Shown here: positions 53,644 to 62,441 of the stretch, in pieces
How the letters are laid out: every line of letters begins with the position of its first letter
Numbering within the stretch: position 1 is the stretch's first letter
NCBI RefSeq assembly: GCF_041438865.1
Contig: NZ_CP109451.1
Location: forward strand, 1-64,000
Origin: Streptomyces sp. NBC_01471
Lineage (GTDB): Bacteria; Actinomycetota; Actinomycetes; Streptomycetales; Streptomycetaceae
Direction: 5' to 3'
DNA: 64,000 nt
Notes under the pieces: model-generated
Seen by the model: the letters and a program-made list of their open reading frames with translations, nothing else
Told to the model about the DNA's origin: nothing
The model's database searches: none
Made by a program: the position numbers and the translations under genes

Positions 53644-53872
53644 GCTTTTCGCGATCTTCGCTCAGCAGTGGGACGTGCCAGTGCCCGCACGGGCGAACTG
53701 GCGAAGGAGCTCGCCGAGGTCGGCTTCGTTGATGCGTACGCGCCCCGCAGTGTCTTTCCGACCATGGTGGCACGTCGTCCTTGGGCGTGACTCTGAGCAG
53801 CTGGACAGGTCAGCTGTTCGTCAGCGACGTTGGAACCACTGGCGAGTTGACGCTGCATCAGCAGGTGCAAAC

Positions 53873-54802
53873 TCAGTCGTTTGCCAGCTCGCCGAGCAGG
53901 CGCCAGGTGCGACGCTGGTCCTCCGGACCGCCCAGGTCCGTCTCGGTCGCGACGATCTCGGTGGCGCCCGCGGAGCGGTAGCGACGTATCGCGGCCGCGA
54001 CGGTCTCCTCGTCGCCGATCACCGCCAGTTCCGCCGCGCGGTCCTTGCCTTCCAGGCCGACGACGCGGTGATAGGAGGGCAACTGGTCGTACATGGCGAG
54101 TTGCCGCTCGGCGCTTTCCCGGACGCGATCAACATCCGAGGTGACCACGATGGGAAGCAACGTGACTACGCGTGGCGTGGGCCGACCCGCCTTCTGGGCG
54201 GCAGAGATAATCGTGGGAACGATGTGCTCATCGAGCGTCTTCGGGCCGGCCAGGTAGGGGATGGTGCCGTCGGCGAGTTCACCCGTGACGCGCAGAGCCT
54301 GCGGGCCCATAGCCGCGACCAGTACGGGCACGGTCGGCTCGGCGCCGGGGACCTTCGCGGACATGAGCGTGGTTGTGCTGAGGCGTTCACCGTGGAAGTC
54401 CGCGGTCCCGGTCTCCACAAGGGAGCGCACCACGGTCAGGAATTCGCGCAGCAGGCCGATGGGACGGTCGTAGGGCAGACCGAAGGTGGCCTCCATGAAC
54501 GCGGGCGCGCCGAGCGCGAGACCCAGATCGTAGCGCCCATGGGTGGCGGCCTGAGTGGTTTGCGCCTGGCTGGAGACAAGCAGCGGGTGGCGGCCGAAGA
54601 TCGGAATCGCCGAGCTGCCGACACGCAACTGTGGCACTTCACGACCGACGATCGCGGCCAGTCCCGGCGAGTCGTAGTCAAATCGCTGCCCGAACCAGGC
54701 CGACCGCAGTCCGGCGGCGGCCGCCTCGCGGGCCTGTTCGACGATCGTGTCCACGTAGTTGGGCGCCTCGGGGGGCGCGAAGAGAACGACACCAGTGCTC
54801 AT
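53873..54802 (-). CDS. LLM-class (F420-type) oxidoreductase
   Basis: 309 residues with the luciferase-like TIM barrel: REAAAAGLRSAWFGQRFDYD, RYDLGLALGAPAFMEATFGL, PTVPVLVAAMGPQALRVTGE, LADGTIPYLAGPKTLDEHIV. The N-terminal and C-terminal patterns fit actinobacterial F420-dependent members. Electron donor and substrate cannot be read. AGGTG precedes the ATG at 54802. It follows a broken phosphatase and precedes a broken hemerythrin gene; it appears monocistronic. Confidence 0.88.
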   Translation of the reverse strand: MSTGVVLFAPPEAPNYVDTIVEQAREAAAAGLRSAWFGQRFDYDSPGLAAIVGREVPQLRVGSSAIPIFGRHPLLVSSQAQTTQAATHGRYDLGLALGAPAFMEATFGLPYDRPIGLLREFLTVVRSLVETGTADFHGERLSTTTLMSAKVPGAEPTVPVLVAAMGPQALRVTGELADGTIPYLAGPKTLDEHIVPTIISAAQKAGRPTPRVVTLLPIVVTSDVDRVRESAERQLAMYDQLPSYHRVVGLEGKDRAAELAVIGDEETVAAAIRRYRSAGATEIVATETDLGGPEDQRRTWRLLGELAND

Positions 54803-54951
54803 GGTGTTTTCACCTGCTCCGACATGGCGAGAAATTCCTTCGCATGAGTGAATGAATGGTGTTCCGGTGGGATGGAAACCGGACGTGCGCGGAGACGGCG
54901 AAGAACACCGTCGCGTGCAGCCGTTCTTGGTGTGGTGGATTGCGGGTGGGG

Positions 54952-55314
54952 TCAGCCGCGGATGGTGGTGGTTTCGCGGGTGAACTGGCGGTGGCCGATG
55001 AGTTTGTGGGCCAGGCGAGCTGGGGCCGGCAGGACCCGCATGAACCTCTGGCGTTCCGCGCCGTCGGTTTCCTCGGTGATGTGGCCGAGGATGATCAGCC
55101 GCCGGGTGAGGGGGATTGCGCTCATGCCGTATTTGCCGAGTGCGTCCCCTTCCCTTTGCGTCAGTGTGACGGAGACAACCGGGAGTATTTCCTGCTCCTC
55201 TTCGGCGAGGTGGTCGATGAGTGTCGGCACCATGGTGTCGATGACGGCCGCCATCCGCTCGCCGGCGGCCATCTCCAGGGCCACCCCGGCAGGTCGCACC
55301 GCGGCGTTGCGCAA
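54952..55314 (-). pseudogene. Hemerythrin-domain protein, C-terminal half
   Basis: DTMVPTLIDHLAEEEQEILP contains the last HxxxE-type ligands (H and E) of an HHE helix pair, followed by the tail PLTRRLIILGHITEETDGAE, RQRFMRVLPAPARLAHKLIG typical of the long actinobacterial form (about 230 residues). The first two helices with the other iron ligands are missing, so oxygen or iron binding is lost. Confidence 0.7.
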
Positions 55315-55354
55315 TTGTCGACGGCAGTGTCATTCGACTCTTAAGCCGCCACGC

Positions 55355-55373
55355 TAGTCAGTTATCTTTACTA
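55355..55373. promoter_or_regulatory. Operator-like 19-mer similar to 55716-55734
   Basis: TAGTCAGTTATCTTTACTA matches the site at 55716 at 16 of 19 positions. It lies upstream of the truncated hemerythrin gene (minus strand), suggesting both genes answered to one regulator. Confidence 0.5.
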
Positions 55374-55709
55374 CTGTACACCGTGGCGGCGCCAACGGGT
55401 ACGACGCGGCCGGGCGGACGGTGCGTGCAGGACACAGCGCACGCGAAGCGGTAGGCGCGCTGCCGCGGTCGGGTCGCCGCCAATCCGGCTCGGCGGCGTC
55501 GGCATCGGCGTGGAGCCCACGGTTTGGACGGGTAACGGGGGCACGAACGGCGTGGACGCCGAGCAGCGGGTGAAACCGGGGGTGGCGACTCCGCGAGATC
55601 ACCGCCCCCTACGCGCGGTACGCCCGGCCGCACCGGCCCGCCCGCCCCCGAGTCCCGTACGCCGCCGAATCGCCGGGACCGGCGGGCGCCGGCTAGCTTC
55701 GACCCCGCT
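55374..55709. other. Intergenic region, no supported gene
   Basis: GC-rich, with no family signature in any frame. Confidence 0.5.
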
Positions 55710-55738
55710 TTGACATAGTCAGTTCTATTGACTAAAGT
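55710..55738 (+). promoter_or_regulatory. Promoter with operator in the spacer
   Basis: TTGACA (55710-55715), 17 bp, TAAAGT (55733-55738): a textbook vegetative promoter. The spacer and -10 carry the inverted repeat TAGTCA-N7-TGACTA (55716-55721 and 55729-55734), so a bound repressor would block polymerase. It drives the NAD(P)-binding protein at 55830. Confidence 0.75.
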
Positions 55739-55829
55739 GGGGAATCAGATCCTCGCCCCACGCAGGGCGTAACCACCGGTGGCGGCCCGACGAGGTTCGA
55801 TTCGGGATTCACAGAGAAGGCGAAATGCC

Positions 55830-56462
55830 ATGAGGTTTCTTGTCCTTGGAGCAACCGGTCGCACCGGCGTTCTCCTGGTCAAAAAGGCACTCGACCAGGG
55901 ACACCAGATCAGCGCCCTCGTGCGGAGCGCCGGCGCCAACGTCGACCCACGCGCCCAGATCGTCAGCGGCGACGTCACCGACGCCACCGTCATCGCGAAG
56001 GCGGCCCGGGACCACGACGCGATCATCAGCACGCTTGGAGTGAAAAGCGTCAGCGAAACCCCCACGCTGATCACCGACGCCGTCCGTGCGGTCATCGAGT
56101 CCGCCAAGACATCAGGCGTTGACCGTTTCGTCATCCTGTCTGCGTTCGGAGTAGGCGACTCTCTCGCCAAAGCCTCATTCCTTGCAGGCCCGCTGTTCCG
56201 CACCGTGCTTCGGAAAAAGTACGCAGACAAATCCGCGTCGGAAGCACTCTTGAGGGCCAGCGATCTGAAATGGACCCTCGAATACCCCGGAGCATTGAAT
56301 AATCGAGGCAGCAGCCGCTACACCGAGGCCGTGCTCGAGGACGTCACGAAGACGCCGCTCTTCCCCTCGACCTCTCGCGCAAACGTCGCCGACTTCCTGC
56401 TCCGCTCCGCTGCGGAAGGCACCTTCATCCGTCAGACCGTCGTCGTCATGGACAGCAAATAG
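55830..56462 (+). CDS. NAD(P)-binding protein (NmrA/SDR-atypical)
   Basis: 210 residues: Rossmann motif MRFLVLGATGRTGVLLVKKA, LVRSAGANVDPRAQIVSGDV, AIISTLGVKSV, VDRFVILSAFGVGDSLAKAS, LKWTLEYPGALNNRGSSRYT. Matches small NAD(P)H-binding reductase-like proteins (BlvRB type). GAGAAGG lies nine bases before the ATG. Strong promoter at 55710 with an operator in it. Likely a stress- or electrophile-responsive oxidoreductase (inference). Confidence 0.88.
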   Translation: MRFLVLGATGRTGVLLVKKALDQGHQISALVRSAGANVDPRAQIVSGDVTDATVIAKAARDHDAIISTLGVKSVSETPTLITDAVRAVIESAKTSGVDRFVILSAFGVGDSLAKASFLAGPLFRTVLRKKYADKSASEALLRASDLKWTLEYPGALNNRGSSRYTEAVLEDVTKTPLFPSTSRANVADFLLRSAAEGTFIRQTVVVMDSK

Positions 56463-56489
56463 GTCACCGACATGAGTCCTCGTCAGTTC

Positions 56490-56680
56490 GCTGACAGGCC
56501 CCCACTACGTCCACCCCGCACTCACCGAAGTACCGTTCCCCGCACTCCTCCGCTCCATGAGCGCACTCGGCCGGCTGGCCCAGCCCGACGAAACCGCCGC
56601 CGTGGTCGCGTTCCTCCTCTCCCCCGAGGCGTCCCTCATCACCGGCACCAGCATCGAAGCCGACGGCGGCTGGAAATAGA
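56490..56680 (+). pseudogene. SDR C-terminal fragment
   Basis: GRLAQPDETAAVVAFLLSPE and ASLITGTSIEADGGWK are the standard end of a short-chain dehydrogenase. About 60 codons; no Rossmann motif or YxxxK upstream. Confidence 0.75.
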
Positions 56681-56725
56681 TCGCCCACATGAACGCCCAG
56701 GCGTTCAGGACGAAGGAACAGGACC

Positions 56726-57202
56726 ATGACGCTTCAGGGAAAGACCACGCTCGTGACGGGCGGCACTTCGGGTATCGGCCGCGCCGTTGCAATGAAGCTG
56801 GCGCACCGCGGCGCGTACCTGACCGCGACAATCGCGCCGCGGATGGCAGCCCGGGGCGGTGGCGCCATCATCAGCATCTCGACAATGGCGGCGACCATCG
56901 GCATGAGCGGCCTGGCCGCCTACGGAGCCTCCAAGGCGGCGATCGAGGCCCTGACCAAGTCCTGGAATGCCGAGTACGGCCCGCAGGGCGTACGGGTCAA
57001 CGTCGTGGCCCCGGGACCCACTCGCACCCCGGCGAACGCCGCGATGGGCGAGATGTTCGACGCCCTGACCGCAACCGTGCCGGCACGACGAGGAGCGGAT
57101 CCCGACGAGATCGCCGCGGCCGTCTGCTTCCTCGCCTCCGACGAGGCCAGCTTCATCTACGGGGCTGTGCTGCACGCCGATGGAGGCCGCGTCGCGGTCT
57201 GA
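56726..57202 (+). pseudogene. Short-chain dehydrogenase with in-frame internal deletion
   Basis: 158 residues where about 245 are usual. The start TLVTGGTSGIGRAVAMKLAH and the end (SISTMAATIGMSGLAAYGAS with YGASK, VRVNVVAPGPTRTPANA, FLASDEASFIYGAVLHADGG) are intact, but the text jumps from AHRGAYLTATI to APRMAARGGGAII, removing about 85 residues with the Asp and NNAG motifs. The frame is preserved and AGGA precedes the ATG, so a protein may be made, yet it should not fold as an SDR. Confidence 0.75.
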
Positions 57203-57260
57203 CCGCCGCTTGCGCGGCGCCGAACGACCGCCCGCCGCGCCGCCGGCACCGCACTGGGGG

Positions 57261-57693
57261 TCAGGACCATCGCTGCGCACCGCTGCGCGCGGCGATCGGC
57301 AGCGCGTCGCGACCCGGGACCATCTCCAGCGCCACGAAGGAGCCCTCCGGAGGTACGACCAGGGACACCGCGGCGCCCGTCTGTTCTCGCAGGCGCTGCT
57401 GGATGACCTTCGAGGACGTCTCCCGTAGACCGGCCAGTGGCTCCACGTGCCGCGCCAGACCCATCAGCGACGCCGAAAGGGCCCAGTGGCCGTCAGCCCA
57501 CTCCACCGCGCCGGATCGGCGCAGCTGGCCGAGCAGCCGGTGCACCGTCGGACGCGGCAGCCCGGTCACCTGGGCGAGACACCCCCTGATGCTTCTGGCC
57601 GACCTCAGGAAGAGCCCGCACCACCCGGAAGGCACCATCGACGACACCACGCGACTCCCGCTCAACCACCACACGCTCTCCTTCTTGCGGCAT
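57261..57693 (-). pseudogene. IclR-family regulator, frameshifted and truncated
   Basis: The ATG at 57693 starts ERESRGVVDGAFRVVRALPE; after GQKHQG the family continues in another frame (LAQVTGLPRPTVHRLLGQLR, SGAVEWADGHWALSASLMGL, VIQQRLREQTGAAVSLVVPP) and stops at 57261 inside the ligand-binding domain. About 100 C-terminal residues are missing. Confidence 0.75.
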
Positions 57694-57759
57694 AGCCGTC
57701 TCGGCGGCCCCATCTCCCTCCGACCCCGATCCAGTGTGCGACAGGGCCCAGACGGCCCC

Positions 57760-58323
57760 TCAGGTGAACGCCGTCACGATGGTGTGGCCGAGGTCCGCGA
57801 AATCGACGGGTGCCTCGACGGCCGCCAGGGTCGCGTAGCCGATGAGCGCGGCGAGGGCCGCGTCGGCGCGGGTCTCGTCCACCGCGGTCGGAGCGCCCCC
57901 GACGGCCCGCTCCGCGTAGAGCCCCGCCAGATGGTTCCGCAGGGACGTGTGGCGCTGGACTGCCAGCGCAGCCAGGGCCGCGGAGGTCGACGCCTCGGCC
58001 CAGATCTGGACGACCAGCCGGGCATGCTCCGCGGGCGCGCCAGGCGGGGTGACGTACCCCATGAGCCGCACCAGCAGATCCCGCGGCGTCTCGCCTTCGG
58101 GGAACGCCCCGTCCTCGGTGCCGTCCCGCCCGCTCACGATCTCGGCCACCAGCGCGGCCTTGCTGGGGAAGTAGCGGTAGACAGAGCCGGTGGACAGGCC
58201 GGACGCCTCGACGATGGAGGCCATCGACGCGCCGACGAACCCCTTCTCGGCGAACACCTTGCACGCCGCGTCCACGATGCCGCGACGGCGAGCATCCAGG
58301 TACTCCTGGCTGACCTTGGGCAC
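57760..58323 (-). CDS. TetR-family regulator of the glycosyltransferase
   Basis: 187 residues from GTG 58323 (GAGAGGG upstream). HTH: RRRGIVDAACKVFAEKGFVG, ASMASIVEASGLSTGSVYRY (about 12-52), FPSKAALVAEIV, then the ligand domain. An ATG at 58374 would extend it by 17 residues but overlaps the presumed promoter. Divergent from the glycosyltransferase at 58409 with a palindrome between. Confidence 0.87.
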   Translation of the reverse strand: MPKVSQEYLDARRRGIVDAACKVFAEKGFVGASMASIVEASGLSTGSVYRYFPSKAALVAEIVSGRDGTEDGAFPEGETPRDLLVRLMGYVTPPGAPAEHARLVVQIWAEASTSAALAALAVQRHTSLRNHLAGLYAERAVGGAPTAVDETRADAALAALIGYATLAAVEAPVDFADLGHTIVTAFT

Positions 58324-58378
58324 GGACCCGTCCCTCTCGTGATCGGCCCGGCCGATAGGATCACGGCCAGGCATATAA

Positions 58379-58392
58379 AATGAACCTTCATT
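58379..58392. promoter_or_regulatory. AATGAA-CC-TTCATT palindrome, TetR operator candidate
   Basis: A perfect 6-bp inverted repeat with a 2-bp centre, 17 bp upstream of the glycosyltransferase ATG and in an AT-rich patch that must contain both promoters. The sequence is typical of TetR operators with TGAA/TTCA half-sites. Confidence 0.65.
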
Positions 58393-58408
58393 CAGTAAGG
58401 GGCTCGAT

Positions 58409-59548
58409 ATGCACGTTCTTTTCGGTGCCACCCCCTCCGGTGGCCACGTCCTTCCGCTGATCCCGCTGGCCAGGGCGGCTCATGCCGCCGGCCACAAGGT
58501 CGCCATTCTAAGCTGCGCGGCCCTGGCCCCCCTCCTGGAACCCTTTGACGTGCTGACCGCGGGTCCGGGTCTGGAGGAGCAGATGGAGGAGACCCAGCGG
58601 CGTACGGGACTGCACCCCTCCCAGCCCGGCCCCGCGGCCGTTGAGCACTTCGCCGGGACGAGGGTCGACCTCACCTACGCGGAGGCGCTCGCGCGGGCGA
58701 CCGCCTTCCGGCCCGACCTGATCGTCACCGAACCGTTCGACTTCGTCTCGCCGATGCTCGCCGCCGCCTTGGACGTCCCGTGGGCAGCCCACGGCATCAG
58801 CGGCAGCGTGCCGGCCGAGCTGATGGTGTCGATGTACGAGCGCTGGCAGGCCCAACTCGACCGCCACGCGCTGCGCGCCACCCCGCGACTGGCCTACCTC
58901 GACCCCTACCCCGCCTCGCTGCGACAGGAGGGCGAGACGTTTGAGGCAGACCGGATCGCCGTACGGCCGGTCCCCTTCGACCGCGACGGGGACACCTTCG
59001 AGATTCCGAAGTTCGAGGACGAGACGCGCCCCCGCGCGCTGCTGACCCTGGGCAACACCGTAGGCGATCCGCACGCGGAGGAGGGGATGTCGCGCTCCCT
59101 GGTCGCGGCCGGGTTCAACGTGTTCGTCGCGGGGTCGCAAGAGCCGGCACGGTTCGAACAGCACGTGCACCGCACCGGGTTCGTCCCCCTGGCGCGGATA
59201 CTCCCCTGGGCCGACGTCGTCGTCTCCGCCGCCGGCACCGGGACGATGCTTGCCGCGCTCTCCGCCGGGATACCCATGGTGGTCCGGCCGTTCCACGCGG
59301 ACCAGCCGTGGAACGCGACGCGGCTGACCCGCGCCGGCCTCGCCAAGGCCGTCGACGCCTTCGAAGACACCGGCCCCGCGGCGCTCGATATCGTCTCCCA
59401 GCCCTCCTTCCGCCGGTCCGCCGGGCAGACGGCCGTGGAGATCGCCGGGATGGCATCCCCAGCCGAGATCCTGCTCACCCTGGAACGCGCGGTAGACGAG
59501 CGCGGCGACCACGAGAAGACCCCGGTGCGGTGGAGTCCGGCGAGGTAG
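58409..59548 (+). CDS. MGT/UGT-type glycosyltransferase
   Basis: 379 residues, GT-B fold (GT1 family). N-terminal HVLFGATPSGGHVLPLIPLA with the general-base-type His; linker; C-terminal donor domain GFVPLARILPWADVVVSAAG, TGTMLAALSAGIPMVVRPFH, ADQPWNATRL. The terminal DQ that contacts the sugar is present, but the usual H-GG of the PSPG-like motif is replaced by SAAGTGT, so donor use may differ. AAGGGG precedes the ATG. Candidate role: glycosylation of a natural product or antibiotic, under control of the divergent TetR. Confidence 0.88.
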   Translation: MHVLFGATPSGGHVLPLIPLARAAHAAGHKVAILSCAALAPLLEPFDVLTAGPGLEEQMEETQRRTGLHPSQPGPAAVEHFAGTRVDLTYAEALARATAFRPDLIVTEPFDFVSPMLAAALDVPWAAHGISGSVPAELMVSMYERWQAQLDRHALRATPRLAYLDPYPASLRQEGETFEADRIAVRPVPFDRDGDTFEIPKFEDETRPRALLTLGNTVGDPHAEEGMSRSLVAAGFNVFVAGSQEPARFEQHVHRTGFVPLARILPWADVVVSAAGTGTMLAALSAGIPMVVRPFHADQPWNATRLTRAGLAKAVDAFEDTGPAALDIVSQPSFRRSAGQTAVEIAGMASPAEILLTLERAVDERGDHEKTPVRWSPAR

Positions 59549-59730
59549 GGGGTCCTGGTCCTGCCGTAACGATGGTCAGGTCGCTGACGACTACCAGCAG
59601 GGGGCGGCATACCACCGTCCCCGGCCGAACCGACGAACGGCGTCGCATCAGGCGGTGATCGGGGGTGAGGGGTGCTTGTCGGGATACCGATGCCCCAGGG
59701 CTCTGGTATCCCCGTGCTGCGGCAGGGCTG

Positions 59731-60230
59731 TCACGCCCCGCTCGGGCTGGGGCCGGGCGGGATGCCGGGCTCGTGGTGGTGCGTGAGCGCGTCGGCGAAC
59801 CTGATGGTGAGTTCCGCGAAAGCCGCGCGATCTTCCGGGCTGAACCCTGCCAGCGCGGCGGTGATGACGTCCTCGACGTTCCGGGTGACCGCGGCCAGCG
59901 TCTCGTGGCCCGCGGGCGTCAGGCGGTTGTCCACGACGCGACCGCGGGCCTCGCTGCGTTCGATGAGCTTCCGGTCCTTGAGCCGGCGCAGCAGCCCGCT
60001 GAGCGTCTGCGGCGTATGGCGTATGGCGTATGGCGTATGGCGTATGGCGTATGGCGTGACGCTCGGGCCAGTTCGGAGGCGGAGGCGCCGGGATGTGTCG
60101 CCGTCTCCCCTAGCACTGCCCACAGGCCCAGGTTGGGATCCAGGGGCCGCAGGGCCTGGTCGATCCGCTGCGCCAGCAGGTGCTGTACGCGTTTGAGAGC
60201 CAGACCGAAGTCGACCAGCGGTGACGAATC
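59731..60230 (-). pseudogene. MarR-family regulator interrupted by a 7-bp repeat expansion
   Basis: The N-terminal part (GLALKRVQHLLAQRIDQALR, LDPNLGLWAVLGETATHPGA, SASELARAS) and C-terminal part (TPQTLSGLLRRLKDRKLIER, VDNRLTPAGHETLAAVTRNV) are both good MarR sequence but lie in different frames. Between them are six copies of GCGTATG (60012-60053). With one, four or seven copies the frames would join (one copy giving ARASRHTPQTLS); with six they do not. No start codon was found for the N-terminal part between an in-frame stop at about 60290 and residue 1, so the 5' end is also damaged. Confidence 0.75.
60012..60053. repeat. Heptanucleotide tandem repeat (GCGTATG) x6
   Basis: Six perfect direct copies of a 7-bp unit within the recognition-helix codons of the MarR gene. 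Because 7 is not a multiple of 3, each gain or loss changes the frame. Confidence 0.95.
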
Positions 60231-60306
60231 CGGCCTGCCCTGCGGACGCCGAGGCGGTGACCGGAGCGAGTCAGCTCAGGACGACGGGGCGCTCGGGCAC
60301 GCCTTC

Positions 60307-60525
60307 TCAGCTCTGAACGCGTTGGTCATAGGCCAATTGGTCCGCCCGGATCTCGTCCGCGTTGGTGACCGTCCAGTCGTACAACCGGCCGAAAGGGTCC
60401 CGCAGGGATGCGCCGAGCGGGGCGAGGGAGTACTCGACCCCGACCGGCGAGGTGGGCAGCACGCGGCGCACGATCATCCCGTTGCACTCCAGGCGGCGCA
60501 GGGACCGAGTCAGGACCGAGAGTGG
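60307..60525 (-). pseudogene. HxlR-family regulator, C-terminal fragment
   Basis: LSVLTRSLRRLECNGMIVRR, TSPVGVEYSLAPLGASLRDP and YDWTVTNADEI are the second half of an HxlR winged helix. The first half is missing upstream of about 60525. Confidence 0.75.
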
Positions 60526-60693
60526 TGCCTCCTCGGCTGGGCTTCGTCAGGATGGTGAGACGCCTGCTTCCAGGATTCGCACGGAAGGTGGCCGTTTCCT
60601 GGTTGGCTCGGGAGGCAGGTTCTAACCGGGCTTGGCCGCAGTCGAGGAATTCGTTCGCTGGCCGAGGTGATCGCTTCTAGTCTGCGTCGCGTG

Positions 60694-61185
60694 ATGACGG
60701 CTGAAGACGTGTTGTCTGTTCTGACTTTGCTGCGACGGGCGGAGGTAGATGTCTGGATCGGGGGAGGATGGGGAATTGGCGCTCTGATCGGCGAACAGAC
60801 CCGAGAACACCGCGACTTGGACCTGATGCACCGGCAAGACCAGGAAGCCGCTGTGGTGGCAGCTCTCTCTGAGGCGGGCTTCGTGGAGAGCCTGAGCTGG
60901 AGGCCCATCCGATTTGTCGTCACGGCTCCGGACGGGCGAGAGATCGACCTACATCCCCTCGTCTTTGGAGACGATGGCTCGGCAGTGCAGGCGTCACCCG
61001 AACCGGAGCGTCCTTTCGTCTATCCCTCCTCATGCTTCGTGACAGGCACCATGAAGGGGACGACTGTCCCGTGTCTGTCCGCCGAGCAGCAGGTCTACTT
61101 CCATCAGGGATATGAGCCCACGGAACGCGATCGGCACGACATGGCTCAACTCCGCCGAGCCTTCGGGATCGCCACCCACTTCTGA
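60694..61185 (+). CDS. Nucleotidyltransferase (aminoglycoside/lincosamide-resistance-like)
   Basis: 163 residues: TAEDVLSVLTLLRRAEVDVW, GGGWGIGALIGEQTREHRDL then DLMHR, with the paired Asp of the nucleotidyltransferase active site in HRDLDL (about 46-48), REIDLHPLVFGDDGSA, and a C-terminal region HQGYEPTERDRHDMAQLRRA. The pattern fits the AadB/LinA-like family that adenylylates aminoglycosides or lincosamides, although many chromosomal relatives have unknown substrates. The normally acidic position in GGW.IDA is Gly here. The start is ATG 60694 or GTG 60691; no strong ribosome-binding site. Confidence 0.75.
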   Translation: MTAEDVLSVLTLLRRAEVDVWIGGGWGIGALIGEQTREHRDLDLMHRQDQEAAVVAALSEAGFVESLSWRPIRFVVTAPDGREIDLHPLVFGDDGSAVQASPEPERPFVYPSSCFVTGTMKGTTVPCLSAEQQVYFHQGYEPTERDRHDMAQLRRAFGIATHF

Positions 61186-61189
61186 GGAG

Positions 61190-61720
61190 CAGCTCAAGCC
61201 GCTGCGCCGCTTCGGCGGGCAGGTGGCTGCGCTCTCGCCAGTGCGGGGAGGTGAACAGGCCGGTGAGTACGACGACTTCGGGATGCGTGACCAGCTCGAT
61301 CCGGGCGCCGGTCGGTCGGTAGGGATCGCCGAACGGGTCCTCGCCCAGCACGTCGAGTCGGCGGGCCCACCGCTGCCGACGCGGTGGGCAGCTGGTTCGG
61401 ACGCGAACCACTTGAGTGCGCGGTCGCGGCGTCGACGTAGGCCAGGCAGGTGGAAGGGGTGTGCCGCGGACGACAAGGCCGCGGATGTGACGCCGGGCCA
61501 TGCGGAGCCAGCAGGCGGGACCCCGTCGGGGCTCGGTGACCTCCTCGGTGACCGAGCGGGGAAGTCGCAGACCGGGGTCGCCGATCGCGCCGAACGGTGG
61601 CATCGCGTGGATCAGGGAGGACGGGCTCCGGCCGGTCAAGGCGGCGAGCCGTCCCAGTGCTTCCGGGGTCCAGTAGCCGACTCGGTTATGGCTCGACGAT
61701 GTTGCCAACCGCGAACTCAC
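61190..61720 (-). pseudogene. TniQ-like protein remnant
   Basis: LGRLAALTGRSPSSLIHAMP, RLPRSVTEEVTEP, GPACWLRMARRHIRGLVVRG and later RIELVTHPEVVVLTGLFTSP, HWRERSHLPAEAAQRLELLL resemble TniQ-family transposition proteins. The Cys/His-rich centre is degraded and spread over frames. Low certainty on the family. Confidence 0.35.
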
Positions 61721-61858
61721 CCAGCCACAAGCGCGTCATCGGTCCGCTCGTGGCCAAGCGCGGACTACCGAAGCGTTGTGAAGGTGATCTCGGCTGGGCA
61801 GACCCGGAGCCCCGAACAGGGCCGGTTCAGCAGAAGGACGGCGCCAGAGGAGAATGAC

Positions 61859-62236
61859 TCAGGAGGCGGAAGGCTCGATCTCCCCCGCGAAGACGATGAC
61901 CTGGTCGATGAGGCTCCGCCGCAGATGGACGACGTCCGTTCCCGCCAGGCGGGGGCCTCCATCCGGCGTCGTGAAGACCCACTGGTACCGGGCCCACTCG
62001 TCCGGCATGTCCACCGCCGAACAGCGCACCATCGTGCCGGTCCCCGCGGGGTGGCGCCGGATGTCCAGCACGAACCGCTCGACCGCCTCGATCCCCTCAC
62101 TGCGGCCCAACGGCCCCCAGAAGACCACGTCCGAGGTTAGGGCCTGGGAGAGCAGCGCAGTCACATAGCTGTCGTCCGAGGCGTTGAACGCGGAGATGAA
62201 CGTGTCGATCGCTGACCGCGCGGTTTCTTCCTGCAT
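61859..62236 (-). CDS. NTF2-like/SnoaL-like protein
   Basis: 125 residues with a cone-shaped alpha+beta fold: ARSAIDTFISAFNASDDSYV, SDVVFWGPLGRSEGIEAVER, TGTMVRCSAVDMPDEWARYQ, LRRSLIDQVIVFAGEI. SnoaL-like proteins are cyclases, hydratases or simple binding proteins; the function is open. The ATG at 62236 has no strong ribosome-binding site. Confidence 0.75.
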   Translation of the reverse strand: MQEETARSAIDTFISAFNASDDSYVTALLSQALTSDVVFWGPLGRSEGIEAVERFVLDIRRHPAGTGTMVRCSAVDMPDEWARYQWVFTTPDGGPRLAGTDVVHLRRSLIDQVIVFAGEIEPSAS

Positions 62237-62417
62237 GCACCAGTAATACCAGTCGCCTCGCGGACCGCGCTCGTCCCGTGAGCCGTCTCCCGACCACGGT
62301 GAACCATCCCGATCACAGCACTAGCGCCAAGCTGATGGCGTGCGCTGCACGGCAGCACGCCCGCCGCTGGTCCCGCAAGGTCCCTTCGTGCGCAGGTCAA
62401 AGCACCTCGTGCTGAAT

Positions 62418-62441
62418 GCCGAGGAGGTTCACCTCCTCGGC
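62418..62441. terminator. Palindrome GCCGAGGAGGT-TC-ACCTCCTCGGC
   Basis: Perfect 11-bp stem with a 2-base loop. No intact gene ends directly before it on either strand; it could be a terminator left from a lost gene or an operator. Confidence 0.45.
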
